A DNA stretch of 64,000 nucleotides, from assembly GCA_029936965.1 (NCBI GenBank), contig JAPYRG010000006.1, forward strand, positions 62,348-126,347. The letters are read 5' to 3'. The translations under genes and the position numbers were made by a program. The stretch comes from Fidelibacterota bacterium (GTDB lineage: Bacteria; Fidelibacterota; Marinisomatia; Marinisomatales; TCS55). The notes under the pieces were generated by a model. It did no database searches, was not told where the DNA came from, and was given only the letters and a program-made list of their open reading frames with translations. Below are positions 38,745 to 48,421 of this stretch, in pieces (positions within the stretch are counted from its first letter, which is position 1; every line of letters begins with the position of its first letter).

Positions 38745-40126
38745 TGGTACTACTAGACCGAGATACCATAGATATAAAAGGAAAAAAAGTAGTTATACTC
38801 GGTCTTGCTCTTAGTGGCGTTGCAGCTGCATCGCTAGCTGTCTATAAAGAAGCGCATGTATTTGTTAGTGATCAAAATGATTCACAGGATTTGATCGATT
38901 CATTAGATGAACTAAAAAAACTAAATATAAATGGAGAATTAGGAAATCACAGTGATCAAATATACGAAGCAGATCTTTGGATAATATCTCCAGGAATTCC
39001 TCAAAATTCAGAATTAATTGTAAAAGCTAAAGCAAGAAATATACCTATTATTAGTGAAATTGAGTTTGCTAGTTGGTACACAGAAGCTCCAATTATAGCA
39101 ATAACGGGTAGTAATGGAAAAACTACGACGGCTCATATTCTTGAAGAAATGGTGCAGGATGATGAAATCTGTGGGCTTTTGGCAGGTAATGTAGGTATTC
39201 CCTTCTCCCGTATGGTATTAAATGATTTAAATAACCCAAATACTAAAAGAGTTTGGGTCCTAGAAGTATCAAGTTTCCAAATGGAATTTATTATTCACTT
39301 TAAACCATTTATTTCAATATTTCTAAATATTACTCCAGATCACTTAAATAGATATACATCAATTAAAGAATATACAGCTGCTAAGATGAATATGTGGTCA
39401 AATCAAACTAAAGATGATTTTATTGTATATAATGCAAATGACAATATATTGGTAGAGGAAATTGCGGAGTCCACCTCTAGAAAAATCGCCTTCGGACCAA
39501 ATTATCATCCGGAGGCGATTTTTCAACCAAATCGTACAAAAATTTACACTCATGAGCACGACACGCTTATGCAAATGGATGACATAACTTTACCTGGAAA
39601 ACATAATCTATTAAATGCATTGGCAGCTGCTACAGCGGCGCATATAATTGGAATAACATATAATAAAATTCGTTCAGTTTTATCTACTTTTTCAGGTGTA
39701 CCCCATAGATTAGAAAAAGTAGCTGAAATAAATGGTGTTACGTATATAAATGATTCTAAAGCAACAAACTTAGGTGCTGTTCAAGTGGCATTAATAAGCT
39801 TCTCACAGCCAACTATCCTACTCCTAGGAGGCTTGGATAAGGGCGGTGATTTTCGATCACTCCTTCCTCATACCCACAAGTACCTCAAAACAGTGATCGC
39901 ATTCGGGCAAGCTAAGGAATTAATACTCCTGGAAATAGGGGATGCGGTAAGATCTACCTCGGCAATGGATCTTAATGAAGCCCTAAGCCTTGCCCAGAAC
40001 TACAGCCAACCTGGAGATATAATTTTATTGTCTCCAGGTTGCGCAAGTTTTGATCAATTTGACAATTTTGAACATCGTGGTGATCATTTTAGAGACTTAG
40101 TTAATTCTATGGAAATAAATCAATGA
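38744..40126 (+). CDS. murD: UDP-MurNAc-L-alanine:D-glutamate ligase MurD
   Basis: This 460-residue ligase adds D-glutamate to UDP-MurNAc-L-Ala. It has a Rossmann-like N-terminal motif (VVILGLALSGVAAA), the ATP loop ITGSNGKTTTAH near residue 118, NDSKATN near residue 333 and LLLGGLDKGGDF. It overlaps ftsW by 4 bases (ATGA). Confidence 0.95.
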   Translation: MVLLDRDTIDIKGKKVVILGLALSGVAAASLAVYKEAHVFVSDQNDSQDLIDSLDELKKLNINGELGNHSDQIYEADLWIISPGIPQNSELIVKAKARNIPIISEIEFASWYTEAPIIAITGSNGKTTTAHILEEMVQDDEICGLLAGNVGIPFSRMVLNDLNNPNTKRVWVLEVSSFQMEFIIHFKPFISIFLNITPDHLNRYTSIKEYTAAKMNMWSNQTKDDFIVYNANDNILVEEIAESTSRKIAFGPNYHPEAIFQPNRTKIYTHEHDTLMQMDDITLPGKHNLLNALAAATAAHIIGITYNKIRSVLSTFSGVPHRLEKVAEINGVTYINDSKATNLGAVQVALISFSQPTILLLGGLDKGGDFRSLLPHTHKYLKTVIAFGQAKELILLEIGDAVRSTSAMDLNEALSLAQNYSQPGDIILLSPGCASFDQFDNFEHRGDHFRDLVNSMEINQ

Positions 40127-41277
40127 AATATATTGATGTAATAACAAAAAAATATGATCATTATTTATTAGGAGGCGTTGTTCTCCTATGCGTAATTGGA
40201 ACTGTTATGTTATTTAGTGCAAGTAATTCAATATCTTTGGATCAATCCCAAAGAGCAACAGCAACCATTTATTTGCAAGCACATCTAAAAAGGCTATTAA
40301 TTGGAATTTTTTTTATGTTTACTGTAATGATTTTTGATTACCGTAATTTAAAAAATATTTCAAAATATTTATTAATAGGCTCCATCGCATTGCTGCTTGC
40401 TACTAAGATTAGTTATTGGATTCAAGGAAATAATTCACCAGCGAGATGGTTATATATTGGTGGATTTTCTATTCAAACGTCTGATATAGCACGTCTTTCT
40501 ATAATTATTTATATAGCAACATTTATAGATCAGTATAGAGAAAAAATAAAAGATTTTTATAATGGATTTGCAATACTCATTTGTATTCTTGCTATTACAA
40601 TGGGATTAATAGTAATTCAGCCTGATTTTAGCTCTGCAGCAATGATTGGATTAATTGGTTTTATGATGTTATTTATAGGGGGGGCAAAAATTTCTCATTT
40701 AACAGCAACTGGCGCTGTTTCGCTGCTGGTGCTTGTTCCGATTATGTTGATGAAACCTTATCGATTGCAAAGAGTTTTAACTTTTTTTTATGGAGAATCT
40801 GCCGGAATCCAAGAATCGTACCAGATAAAACAATCATTGATCAGTCTAGGTAATGGAGGTTTTCTAGGTTTAGGGTTAGGAAACAGTCTAGGAAAAAACT
40901 TGTTTCTTCCTACTCCCCATACAGATTTTATTTTTGCAATAATTGGCGAGGAACTTGGACTATTAGGTACAGTATTTATCTTATCTGCTTTTGTTTTTAT
41001 TTTCCAAAGAGGAATAAAAATAGCTAAAGAAAGTACAGATACTTTCGGTATTCTTCTTGCAATAGGAATCAGTTTTAATTTTATACTTTACGGTTTTATA
41101 AATGCAGCGGTAGTTACTGGTGTTGTTCCTACTACTGGGTTACCAATGCCATTTATTAGTTATGGTGGCTCTGGTCTACTAATCAATCTGGTTAGCATGG
41201 GAATATTGCTTAATATAAGTCAGGCAAAAAGATCTTTGGTTCATAAAAGCGGATGGAGCCCGAGGGTATATGGATGA
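40123..41277 (+). CDS. ftsW: Division SEDS glycosyltransferase FtsW
   Basis: This 384-residue SEDS protein has about ten membrane helices. It carries QPDFSSA, GIQESYQIKQSLISLGNGGFLGLG, HTDFIFAIIGEELG and PFISYGGSGLL, the family signatures (given as separate motifs). FtsW polymerises lipid II at the septum with FtsI. FtsW rather than RodA is chosen because it sits between murD and murG. It overlaps murG by 8 bases. Confidence 0.93.
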   Translation: MKYIDVITKKYDHYLLGGVVLLCVIGTVMLFSASNSISLDQSQRATATIYLQAHLKRLLIGIFFMFTVMIFDYRNLKNISKYLLIGSIALLLATKISYWIQGNNSPARWLYIGGFSIQTSDIARLSIIIYIATFIDQYREKIKDFYNGFAILICILAITMGLIVIQPDFSSAAMIGLIGFMMLFIGGAKISHLTATGAVSLLVLVPIMLMKPYRLQRVLTFFYGESAGIQESYQIKQSLISLGNGGFLGLGLGNSLGKNLFLPTPHTDFIFAIIGEELGLLGTVFILSAFVFIFQRGIKIAKESTDTFGILLAIGISFNFILYGFINAAVVTGVVPTTGLPMPFISYGGSGLLINLVSMGILLNISQAKRSLVHKSGWSPRVYG

Positions 41278-42370
41278 GGAAATTCGTATAATGATTGCTG
41301 GAGGAGGAACTGGAGGTCATCTTTACCCTGCGTTAGCAATAGGTGAAGAAATTATGAAACGGACAAATAATGTAAAAGTACATTACATTGGTTCTGAATT
41401 TGGCTTAGAAGCAAAAATACTTCCAAATAAAGGTCTATCTCATACACTCATACCCATTAGTGGTTTTCAAAGATCATTATCTATTAATAATATTGTAAAA
41501 AATTTGGCTTTATTCATTCGAATTCCATTATCCATTAAGAAAATTAAATCTTTATTTGATAAAATGGATCCCAAAGTAATAATTGGCACTGGCGGATATG
41601 CTAGTTATATACCTGTAAAAATTGGAATAGAAAGAAATATACCAACTATGATCCAAGAGCAAAATTCTTACCCGGGTTTAACGACAAGATTATTTGCTAA
41701 AAAAGCAACTGCAGTATTTGCTGGTACAAAAGATTCTGAACCTTATCTAGATACTAAAATAAATGTGACCGGAAATCCAACGCGCAGTGGGATTGATAAA
41801 GGGTCAAAACAAATAGGGTGCGATGTTTTCCAATTAGATAGTTCTCTACAAACTATATTTCTATTTGGTGGTAGTCAAGGATCTGTCCATCTTAATAATG
41901 CTATATGTTCAATATTGGATATTTTTGATAAGAATAATATCCAACTTTTGTGGCAAACGGGTAAAAAGAATTATTCAAGCTTAAAACACCTTGAAACTGA
42001 AAAAATAAAAATTAAACCATACATAAAAGAAATGAATCTTGCATATGCAATCAGTGATCTTGTTATTTCAAGAGCTGGTGCGTTGACTTTGTCTGAGTTA
42101 TTGGTCTGCGGTATGCCTAGCATCCTCCTCCCCCTTCCTACCGCTACCGCGGACCATCAGACTAAAAATGCAGAAACAATCATGCGAGCAGGTGCTGCAA
42201 TTATGATAAATCAAAATAATATGGATAATAATATTCTTGGAAATATAATTCTTGAATTAATGAAAGATAAAAATAAATTATCTAAGATGCGGAAAAATGC
42301 ACTCCAATTGGCAAAGCCAAATGCTACAAAGAATATTGTAAAGAAAATACTAGAGGTGGCCCAGGCTTAA
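41270..42370 (+). CDS. murG: Lipid II synthase MurG
   Basis: This 366-residue GT28 glycosyltransferase adds GlcNAc to lipid I. It has the N-terminal loop AGGGTGGHLYPALAI, TGGYASYIP, the GGSQGS loop and the C-terminal SRAGALTLSEL donor-site motif followed by ADHQTKNAE. It overlaps murC by one base (TAATG). Confidence 0.96.
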   Translation: MDEEIRIMIAGGGTGGHLYPALAIGEEIMKRTNNVKVHYIGSEFGLEAKILPNKGLSHTLIPISGFQRSLSINNIVKNLALFIRIPLSIKKIKSLFDKMDPKVIIGTGGYASYIPVKIGIERNIPTMIQEQNSYPGLTTRLFAKKATAVFAGTKDSEPYLDTKINVTGNPTRSGIDKGSKQIGCDVFQLDSSLQTIFLFGGSQGSVHLNNAICSILDIFDKNNIQLLWQTGKKNYSSLKHLETEKIKIKPYIKEMNLAYAISDLVISRAGALTLSELLVCGMPSILLPLPTATADHQTKNAETIMRAGAAIMINQNNMDNNILGNIILELMKDKNKLSKMRKNALQLAKPNATKNIVKKILEVAQA

Positions 42371-43758
42371 TGTTTAGGCATGTAAAAAAACTACATTTTG
42401 TTGGTATTGGTGGTATTGGAATGAGTGGTATAGCTGAATTACTTTTGAACCAAGGATTTAATATAACAGGATCTGATATAAATGATTCAAAAGTGATTGA
42501 AAACTTAAAAGTTAAAGGTGCAGAGATTTTTAAAGGACATAGCGCTAATAATTTATCCGATGCAGATGTATTAGTCTATTCTAGCGCTGTAAAAGAGGAC
42601 AATCCAGAGATCGTTGCTGCGCTTGAAAAAAATATTCCAATTATACGCAGAGCAGAAATGCTTGGTGAATTAATAGCTTTAAAAGAAACAAGCATTGGAG
42701 TAGCAGGTACGCATGGAAAAACTAGTACTTCGTCCATGGTAGGTGCAATGTTAAGTCAAGCAAAGTTAGACCCAACGCTTGTTGTAGGTGGTTTAGTACG
42801 GAATATAAATACTAATTCTTTGCTAGGTGAAGGAGATATAATAGTAGTAGAAGCCGATGAGTTTGATAGGAGTTTCTTATCATTGCAACCTACAATTGGC
42901 ATTATTACAAACATTGAGCTTGAACATATAGACTGCTATGAAGACTTATATGATTTACAAAATGCATTTACTCAATTCGCGAATGCATCTCCTTTTTATG
43001 GGGCTATCATCATTGGTAATCAAAGTCCTGCTGCTGCAGAAATTATTCCAAATATTAAAAGGCCAGTAATTACTTTTGGATTAAATAAAAAAAGTCACTT
43101 TTATGCGAGTGATATTGTTCACAATAAATCTGAAACAACTTTTACGGTTTTTTATAAACAAAAAAATCTTGGCGTAATTCATCTGCAGGTCCCTGGAGAA
43201 CATAATGTTCTAAATGCCCTTGCATCTGTTGCCTTAGGTATAGAATTGAATATCCCATTCCATGATATTGCTGCAGGACTTGAATCTTATAAAGGTGTAA
43301 GGAGAAGATTTGATATAAAAGGGGAAGCAAATGGGGTAATGGTTGTAGATGACTATGCGCATCATCCTACTGAGGTTCGTGTAACTCTAAACAGTGCAAG
43401 AAATGGATGGAATCGTCGAATTATAGGTGTATTTCAACCCCATTTATATTCAAGAACTAAAGCATTTTATCAAGAATTTGCTATTGCCCTTATGGAGGCA
43501 GATATATTAGTTATAACTGATGTCTTTCCTGCTAGAGAAAAGCCGATAGATGGTATTAATGGAAAAATGGTTGCTGATTTTGCAAAAGAGTCAGGTCATA
43601 AAAATATCTATTATATAGAAAATCTAGAAAATCTGGAAAAAAAATTAGACAACCTGTGTCAGCCAAATGATATGGTGATTACAATTGGTGCAGGAAATAT
43701 TTGGAGGCATGCGGAGTCTTACATTAATCATCTAAAAGATTTAGGGGAAGCTGCCTGA
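42370..43758 (+). CDS. murC: UDP-MurNAc:L-alanine ligase MurC
   Basis: This 462-residue ligase adds the first stem residue. It has FVGIGGIGMSGIAELL at the N-terminus, the ATP loop GVAGTHGKTSTSSM near residue 112, EADEFDRSFL and DDYAHHPTEV near residue 327. The set is typical of MurC. The murB start follows within two bases. Confidence 0.96.
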   Translation: MFRHVKKLHFVGIGGIGMSGIAELLLNQGFNITGSDINDSKVIENLKVKGAEIFKGHSANNLSDADVLVYSSAVKEDNPEIVAALEKNIPIIRRAEMLGELIALKETSIGVAGTHGKTSTSSMVGAMLSQAKLDPTLVVGGLVRNINTNSLLGEGDIIVVEADEFDRSFLSLQPTIGIITNIELEHIDCYEDLYDLQNAFTQFANASPFYGAIIIGNQSPAAAEIIPNIKRPVITFGLNKKSHFYASDIVHNKSETTFTVFYKQKNLGVIHLQVPGEHNVLNALASVALGIELNIPFHDIAAGLESYKGVRRRFDIKGEANGVMVVDDYAHHPTEVRVTLNSARNGWNRRIIGVFQPHLYSRTKAFYQEFAIALMEADILVITDVFPAREKPIDGINGKMVADFAKESGHKNIYYIENLENLEKKLDNLCQPNDMVITIGAGNIWRHAESYINHLKDLGEAA

Positions 43759-43759
43759 C

Positions 43760-44680
43760 TTGGATGCAATTAGAATGTTAAATGAAAAAGTGAAAGGTAC
43801 ATTTTTGAGGAATGAACCAATGGCAAAACACACCTCATATGGTATCGGTGGGCCAGCGCAAGCCTATATTACACCCGCAGATGAAAATGACTTAAAACAG
43901 ACATTAATTTTTGCTAAAGAAAAAGGAATTAATACATTTTTTGCCGGTTCTGGATCAAACCTTTTAGTAGCCGATGAAGGATTTGAAGGAATAGTAATTA
44001 CTCTAGGGAAATCATTTACTAAGTTGGGGGTTGATGGTAATAAAGTGGAAGCTCAAGTAGGAGTTATGCTTGGTAAAATAGTAAAAGAGACGATAAAGCG
44101 TAACCTCACAGGAATGGAAAGCATGATTGGAGTCCCTGGAACGTTAGGTGGAGCATTAATTATGAATGCAGGTGCATTTGGTGGAGAGATTTCAAATTGT
44201 CTTGATATAATTAAAGTAATGTTAATAAATGGAGAAACAAAAATTTACCAAAAAGAAGATATTATTTTTAGTTATCGTAATTCAACTTTTCCTAAAAATG
44301 AAATTCTTCTATCTGCAACTTTTACTTTAAATGAAAAACCGGCTAATGAGATTCAATATGATAGAGCTAAAGCAAGTAAAGGTAGAAAAGATACACAACC
44401 ATTGCGATTTCGTTCGGCCGGGAGTGTCTTCAAAAACCCTAAGCCAGATTTAACTGCAGGATATTTAATTGATCAAGCTGGTTTAAAAGGATCACGGATT
44501 GGAGATGCAGAAATATCAACAAAACATGCAAACTTTTTCATAAATCACGGAAAAGCTAAAGCAAAAGATATTGTTAATTTGATTTTGCTTGCTAAAAAAA
44601 CAGTACTGAAAAAGTTTGATGTTAGTTTAGAATTAGAAATAAGGACCTTGGGGTTCGCACCAGGAACATTTGAAATATGA
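43760..44680 (+). CDS. murB: UDP-N-acetylenolpyruvoylglucosamine reductase MurB
   Basis: This 306-residue FAD enzyme reduces enolpyruvyl-UDP-GlcNAc to UDP-MurNAc. It has KHTSYGIGGPA, GSGSNLL, the GVPGTLGGALIMNAGAFGGE FAD/substrate segment, SYRNSTF and RSAGSVFKNP with the catalytic Ser. The start may be TTG 43760, two bases after murC, or ATG 43775. It overlaps ftsQ by 4 bases. Confidence 0.95.
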   Translation: MDAIRMLNEKVKGTFLRNEPMAKHTSYGIGGPAQAYITPADENDLKQTLIFAKEKGINTFFAGSGSNLLVADEGFEGIVITLGKSFTKLGVDGNKVEAQVGVMLGKIVKETIKRNLTGMESMIGVPGTLGGALIMNAGAFGGEISNCLDIIKVMLINGETKIYQKEDIIFSYRNSTFPKNEILLSATFTLNEKPANEIQYDRAKASKGRKDTQPLRFRSAGSVFKNPKPDLTAGYLIDQAGLKGSRIGDAEISTKHANFFINHGKAKAKDIVNLILLAKKTVLKKFDVSLELEIRTLGFAPGTFEI

Positions 44681-45453
44681 AACGAAAGAAAAATAATAAT
44701 ATTGAATTAATTATTCGATATAGCATATCAGTAATTATTATGCTATTAATATATGCTTCTTTTAGTTGGTCAAGTTATACAAAACTATCTCAATTGATAG
44801 ATATAAGAAAGAATATAAAAATATCTGTATCTGGTAGCTCAATTGTATCTGATGAAGAGTTTTATTCACAACTAGAAATATTAAAAGGAATTGAATTAGA
44901 AGAAATCAACTTAAGAGAAGTCAGTCTTCTAATAGAGAGCAACCCGTACGTTAAAGCTGTAAGAGTATCGCGCCAATACCCTTCTACCCTTTCAATTGAA
45001 ATTGTAGGGAGAGAACCTGTTGCGATGCTAAATATGGATCCGATATTAATGCTTGATCGCGAAGGCATTATATTACCGGGCCAGGGAAAATCCGATGACT
45101 TTATTATACCTTGTTTATCTGGTTTTAACCCGGCAAAAGAACTATACCCTACTGGCCAGCAAACAATTTCTGTAAAAGTACAAGAAACAATGGAGTTAAT
45201 TACAAAGATAGTTGATACATATCCTTCACTATACAGTAATATTTCTGAAGTAACTCTTAATGCTAATGATGAATATGTAATAATCCTTGCAGATTATCCA
45301 ACTAAAGTGATTCTAGGAAATATTGATATATGGTCCAAAATCGAGATTTTGGGAAAATTCAAGAATTCTCTGAAGGATAAGCGCCAATTAAGTGACTATA
45401 AGTATCTTGATCTACGCTATACAAATCAAGTGATAGCAAAGGAACGCGTATGA
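44677..45453 (+). CDS. ftsQ: Cell division protein FtsQ
   Basis: This 258-residue bitopic protein has a membrane helix at about 11-28, a POTRA domain at about 45-115 (VSRQYPSTLSIEIVGREPVAML end) and an FtsQ beta domain. It links the FtsLB complex to early division proteins. It overlaps both murB and ftsA by 4 bases (ATGA). Confidence 0.9.
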   Translation: MKRKKNNNIELIIRYSISVIIMLLIYASFSWSSYTKLSQLIDIRKNIKISVSGSSIVSDEEFYSQLEILKGIELEEINLREVSLLIESNPYVKAVRVSRQYPSTLSIEIVGREPVAMLNMDPILMLDREGIILPGQGKSDDFIIPCLSGFNPAKELYPTGQQTISVKVQETMELITKIVDTYPSLYSNISEVTLNANDEYVIILADYPTKVILGNIDIWSKIEILGKFKNSLKDKRQLSDYKYLDLRYTNQVIAKERV

Positions 45454-46724
45454 AAAGAAGCATGAAAATAAACGATAAAAATATTGAAATTGGTATTGAT
45501 ATTGGAACTTCAAAAACATGCTGTTTAATTGCTGAAATTAAATCTGAAGAAGGATCAAATAAAATTTTAGGAGTTGGAGAAGCTCCTTCTCAAGGAATAA
45601 AAAAAGGGTCGATCATCCATAGAGATAAAGTTATGGAAGCAATTGAAATTGCAGTACGCGAAGCAGAATTGATGTCTGGTGTTAAAGTAGATCGCGCAAC
45701 AGTTTCTATATCTGGAAGTCATATAAGAGGCATAAATACGCAAGGGGCAATCGCTGTTCAAAAGGGACCTTCAAGTAATGTTCCAATGGAGCAAGAAATA
45801 ACGAAAAGTGATGTGGCTAGAGTATTAGATCTTGCAAAAGCTGTTTCCTTACCAATTGATAGAGAAATCTTACATATCTTACCCCAAGAATACCTTATAG
45901 ATACAATGGATAGCATAAAAGATCCAGTTGGAATGTCGGGAAGAAGACTAGAAGCCAAGGTTCATTTAATTACGATGGCAGCTACAACTGCAAAAAATTT
46001 AGTTAACTGTGTTCACGAGCTCGCAATCGATGTAGAAGGATTAGTTTTTCAAGGACTTGCATCATCAATTGCAACATTAGATGCTGATGAAAAAGATATG
46101 GGTGTAGCTGTTGTTGATATTGGTGCGGGGACTACTGATATAACTATTTTTTATGATGGTGGTATACGTCATTCTGCTGTAATTGACGTTGGGGCTAACA
46201 CTGTAACAAATGATATTGCTGTGATGTTACAAATTGGAATGGAAGATGCAGAGCAGATAAAAATGAAATATGCTTCTGCAAAAGCTTCTATGTCATCAAC
46301 TGAATTAGAATTTGACCTTCCTGTTAAAAATGGCGGTATTGCAAGGAAAGTATCGGAACATGAATTATCACGTTATGTTGAGGCTCGTATGATTGAGTTA
46401 ATTCAACTTATAGGAAGAGAGATTTCTAGGGCTGGTATAAATGAACAATTGACATATGGTGTAGTATTAACTGGCGGAGGGGCAATGTTACGTAATCTAG
46501 TCCCTCTAGCACAGGAAAAATTCAATTTTCCTGTCCGTATAGGACAGCATAAAAATTTTAGTGGTGCAGTAGATATAGCTTCTACTGCAGACTATACAGC
46601 GGCCATTGGCTTAACACAATGGAATAGCGTTACCCAAGATATGGTAATGAAAGATATGACTGTTACACCGATAGGTAAAGCAGTTACAAACATAAAAGAT
46701 TGGGTCAGAGGACTCTTTACATAA
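45450..46724 (+). CDS. ftsA: Cell division actin-like protein FtsA
   Basis: This 424-residue actin-fold ATPase tethers FtsZ to the membrane. It has EIGIDIGTSKTCCLIAE, the SHS2-like 1C domain, VVDIGAGTTDITIF near residue 224 and VLTGGGAMLRNL near residue 351. A C-terminal amphipathic tail (IKDWVRGLF) fits the membrane-targeting helix. It is 48 bases upstream of ftsZ. Confidence 0.96.
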   Translation: MKRSMKINDKNIEIGIDIGTSKTCCLIAEIKSEEGSNKILGVGEAPSQGIKKGSIIHRDKVMEAIEIAVREAELMSGVKVDRATVSISGSHIRGINTQGAIAVQKGPSSNVPMEQEITKSDVARVLDLAKAVSLPIDREILHILPQEYLIDTMDSIKDPVGMSGRRLEAKVHLITMAATTAKNLVNCVHELAIDVEGLVFQGLASSIATLDADEKDMGVAVVDIGAGTTDITIFYDGGIRHSAVIDVGANTVTNDIAVMLQIGMEDAEQIKMKYASAKASMSSTELEFDLPVKNGGIARKVSEHELSRYVEARMIELIQLIGREISRAGINEQLTYGVVLTGGGAMLRNLVPLAQEKFNFPVRIGQHKNFSGAVDIASTADYTAAIGLTQWNSVTQDMVMKDMTVTPIGKAVTNIKDWVRGLFT

Positions 46725-46755
46725 ACCACATGACCAATACCAAACCTAACCAACC

Positions 46756-46765
46756 AAGGAAGGAG
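46756..46765 (+). promoter_or_regulatory. Strong Shine-Dalgarno of ftsZ
   Basis: AAGGAAGGAG lies 7 bases before the ATG at 46773. It is the only near-perfect anti-SD match among the dcw genes; the others start through overlaps with the preceding stop. It implies a high, independent initiation rate for FtsZ. Confidence 0.85.
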
Positions 46766-46772
46766 CAGTAAA

Positions 46773-47978
46773 ATGCTGTTTGAATTCGATAGTCTAGCAG
46801 AACAAAAAGCAAAATTAAAAGTAATCGGTATCGGAGGTGCTGGCGGGAATGCCACAAACCGTATGATCCAGGCCGGTATGCAAGGAGTAGATTTTATTGC
46901 AATAAATACCGATGCGCAAGATCTGGAGAATAATGCTGCCGAAAATAAGATTCAAATTGGTAAAAATCTTACAAAAGGACTTGGCGCTGGAGCTCAAGCA
47001 GAAGTTGGTCGCGAAGCTGTAGAGACTGATCAAGAAGCCATAGAAGGCATCTTAGAAGATGCTGATATGGCATTTATAACTGCTGGAATGGGTGGTGGAA
47101 CCGGTACTGGTGCAGCTCCAATGATAGCAAAACTATCAAGAGAAATGGGTATCTTAACAGTAGGTATCGTAACGTTGCCATTTAATTTTGAGGGACCAAA
47201 GAGAATGAATCGGGCCTTAGAAGGAATTGCTGAACTGCGCAAAGCATGTGATACGGTTATAGCAATCCCTAATCAGAAGTTAATGTCCATTGTTGATACA
47301 GATACGACCGTTGTAGAAGCCTTTAAGTTAGCAGATTCAGTGCTACACCAGGCTGCAAAAGGTATATCTGATTTGATTAATGTACATGGATTAATCAACT
47401 TGGATTTTGCTGATGTACAAACAATTATGAAAAAGATGGGCGAAGCCATTATGGGGACAGGTGTGGCTCAAGGTGAAGAAAGAGCTGTATTAGCTGCACA
47501 ACAAGCTATTTCAAGCCCATTATTAGATGATGGTTCAATTAGTGGTGCTCAAGGTGTTCTAGTTAATATTACTGGAAGTGCAGATCTGACACTTGTTGAA
47601 GTAGATGCAGCGACCAATATTATATTTGAAGAAGCAGGCAAAGATGCAAATATAATTTTTGGAGCAGTTATTGACCCTTCATTAGGTGATGAAATACGTG
47701 TAACGGTAATTGCAACAGGGTTTAATCATGGACAGTATATCTCAGAAAACGAACCTGAAGTAAAACAAGTTGCTAATCCTATACAACGACCTACTCAAGA
47801 TTTGTTAGATCAGATGAACCAACCTGTGTTTAAACAACAAGGTGAATCAGTAGAGCTTCCTGTAGAGGAACCTCAGCAAGAAGCTCCACGACCATCTTTT
47901 AAGTTTGATGATACAAATCCTACTATCTATGGTGAAGACTTGGATGTGCCTGCTTTTATTCGTAGGCAACAGGACTAA
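46773..47978 (+). CDS. ftsZ: Cell division tubulin-like GTPase FtsZ
   Basis: This 401-residue GTPase builds the Z ring. It has GIGGAGGNATNRM, the GTP-binding GGGTGTGAAP near residue 110, an NLDFADVQTIM segment, and the C-terminal peptide DLDVPAFIRRQ that binds FtsA. It is separated from ftsA by 48 bases, has a strong ribosome binding site and is followed by a stable terminator. Confidence 0.98.
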   Translation: MLFEFDSLAEQKAKLKVIGIGGAGGNATNRMIQAGMQGVDFIAINTDAQDLENNAAENKIQIGKNLTKGLGAGAQAEVGREAVETDQEAIEGILEDADMAFITAGMGGGTGTGAAPMIAKLSREMGILTVGIVTLPFNFEGPKRMNRALEGIAELRKACDTVIAIPNQKLMSIVDTDTTVVEAFKLADSVLHQAAKGISDLINVHGLINLDFADVQTIMKKMGEAIMGTGVAQGEERAVLAAQQAISSPLLDDGSISGAQGVLVNITGSADLTLVEVDAATNIIFEEAGKDANIIFGAVIDPSLGDEIRVTVIATGFNHGQYISENEPEVKQVANPIQRPTQDLLDQMNQPVFKQQGESVELPVEEPQQEAPRPSFKFDDTNPTIYGEDLDVPAFIRRQQD

Positions 47979-48052
47979 ATAGATAAATAAAGGCTAGATC
48001 TTGATATAGTTGTTGGTTGGCTAAGGTTCAACTGTATCAAAGAAGTGAATAA

Positions 48053-48087
48053 AATAAAGCAGCCCTCTATATGAGGGCTGCTTTATT
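48053..48087. terminator. Bidirectional terminator between ftsZ and rpmB
   Basis: A perfect 15-pair stem (AATAAAGCAGCCCTC / GAGGGCTGCTTTATT) with loop TATAT has A/T-rich flanks on both sides, so it can stop transcription from ftsZ (plus) and from rpmB (minus). Confidence 0.9.
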
Positions 48088-48112
48088 AATATTAATTATT
48101 TTTTAAATACGA

Positions 48113-48349
48113 TTAAATTTTCTTTCCCTGAGCTCGCAAATCATTAACTATTCGACGTATACCCTTTTTATCAATTAATCGCATACCCTGTGTAGATACA
48201 TTCAATGTTATATAGCGACTTTCATCTGCAAGCCAGAAACGTTTTTTTTGTAGATTAATATTAAACCTGCGACGGGTTTTATTGTGAGCATGACTCACAT
48301 TGTTCCCAAACATTGGTTTTTTTCCAGTTATATCACATATACGACTCAT
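48113..48349 (-). CDS. rpmB: 50S ribosomal protein L28
   Basis: This 78-residue basic protein begins [29 protein letters not shown] in the L28 pattern (written in parts: [24 protein letters not shown]) and ends with the RLIDKKGI region. It lacks the Cys zinc pairs of some L28 forms apart from one N-terminal Cys. GAGGAAA lies before the ATG. It is usually next to rpmG, which is not seen here. Confidence 0.95.
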   Translation of the reverse strand: MSRICDITGKKPMFGNNVSHAHNKTRRRFNINLQKKRFWLADESRYITLNVSTQGMRLIDKKGIRRIVNDLRAQGKKI

Positions 48350-48421
48350 AAATTTTCCTCAATATTTAATTAAAAATGTCCGCGAATTTACAGGATAATG
48401 AGTTTTTGGCAAATAGAAAGG

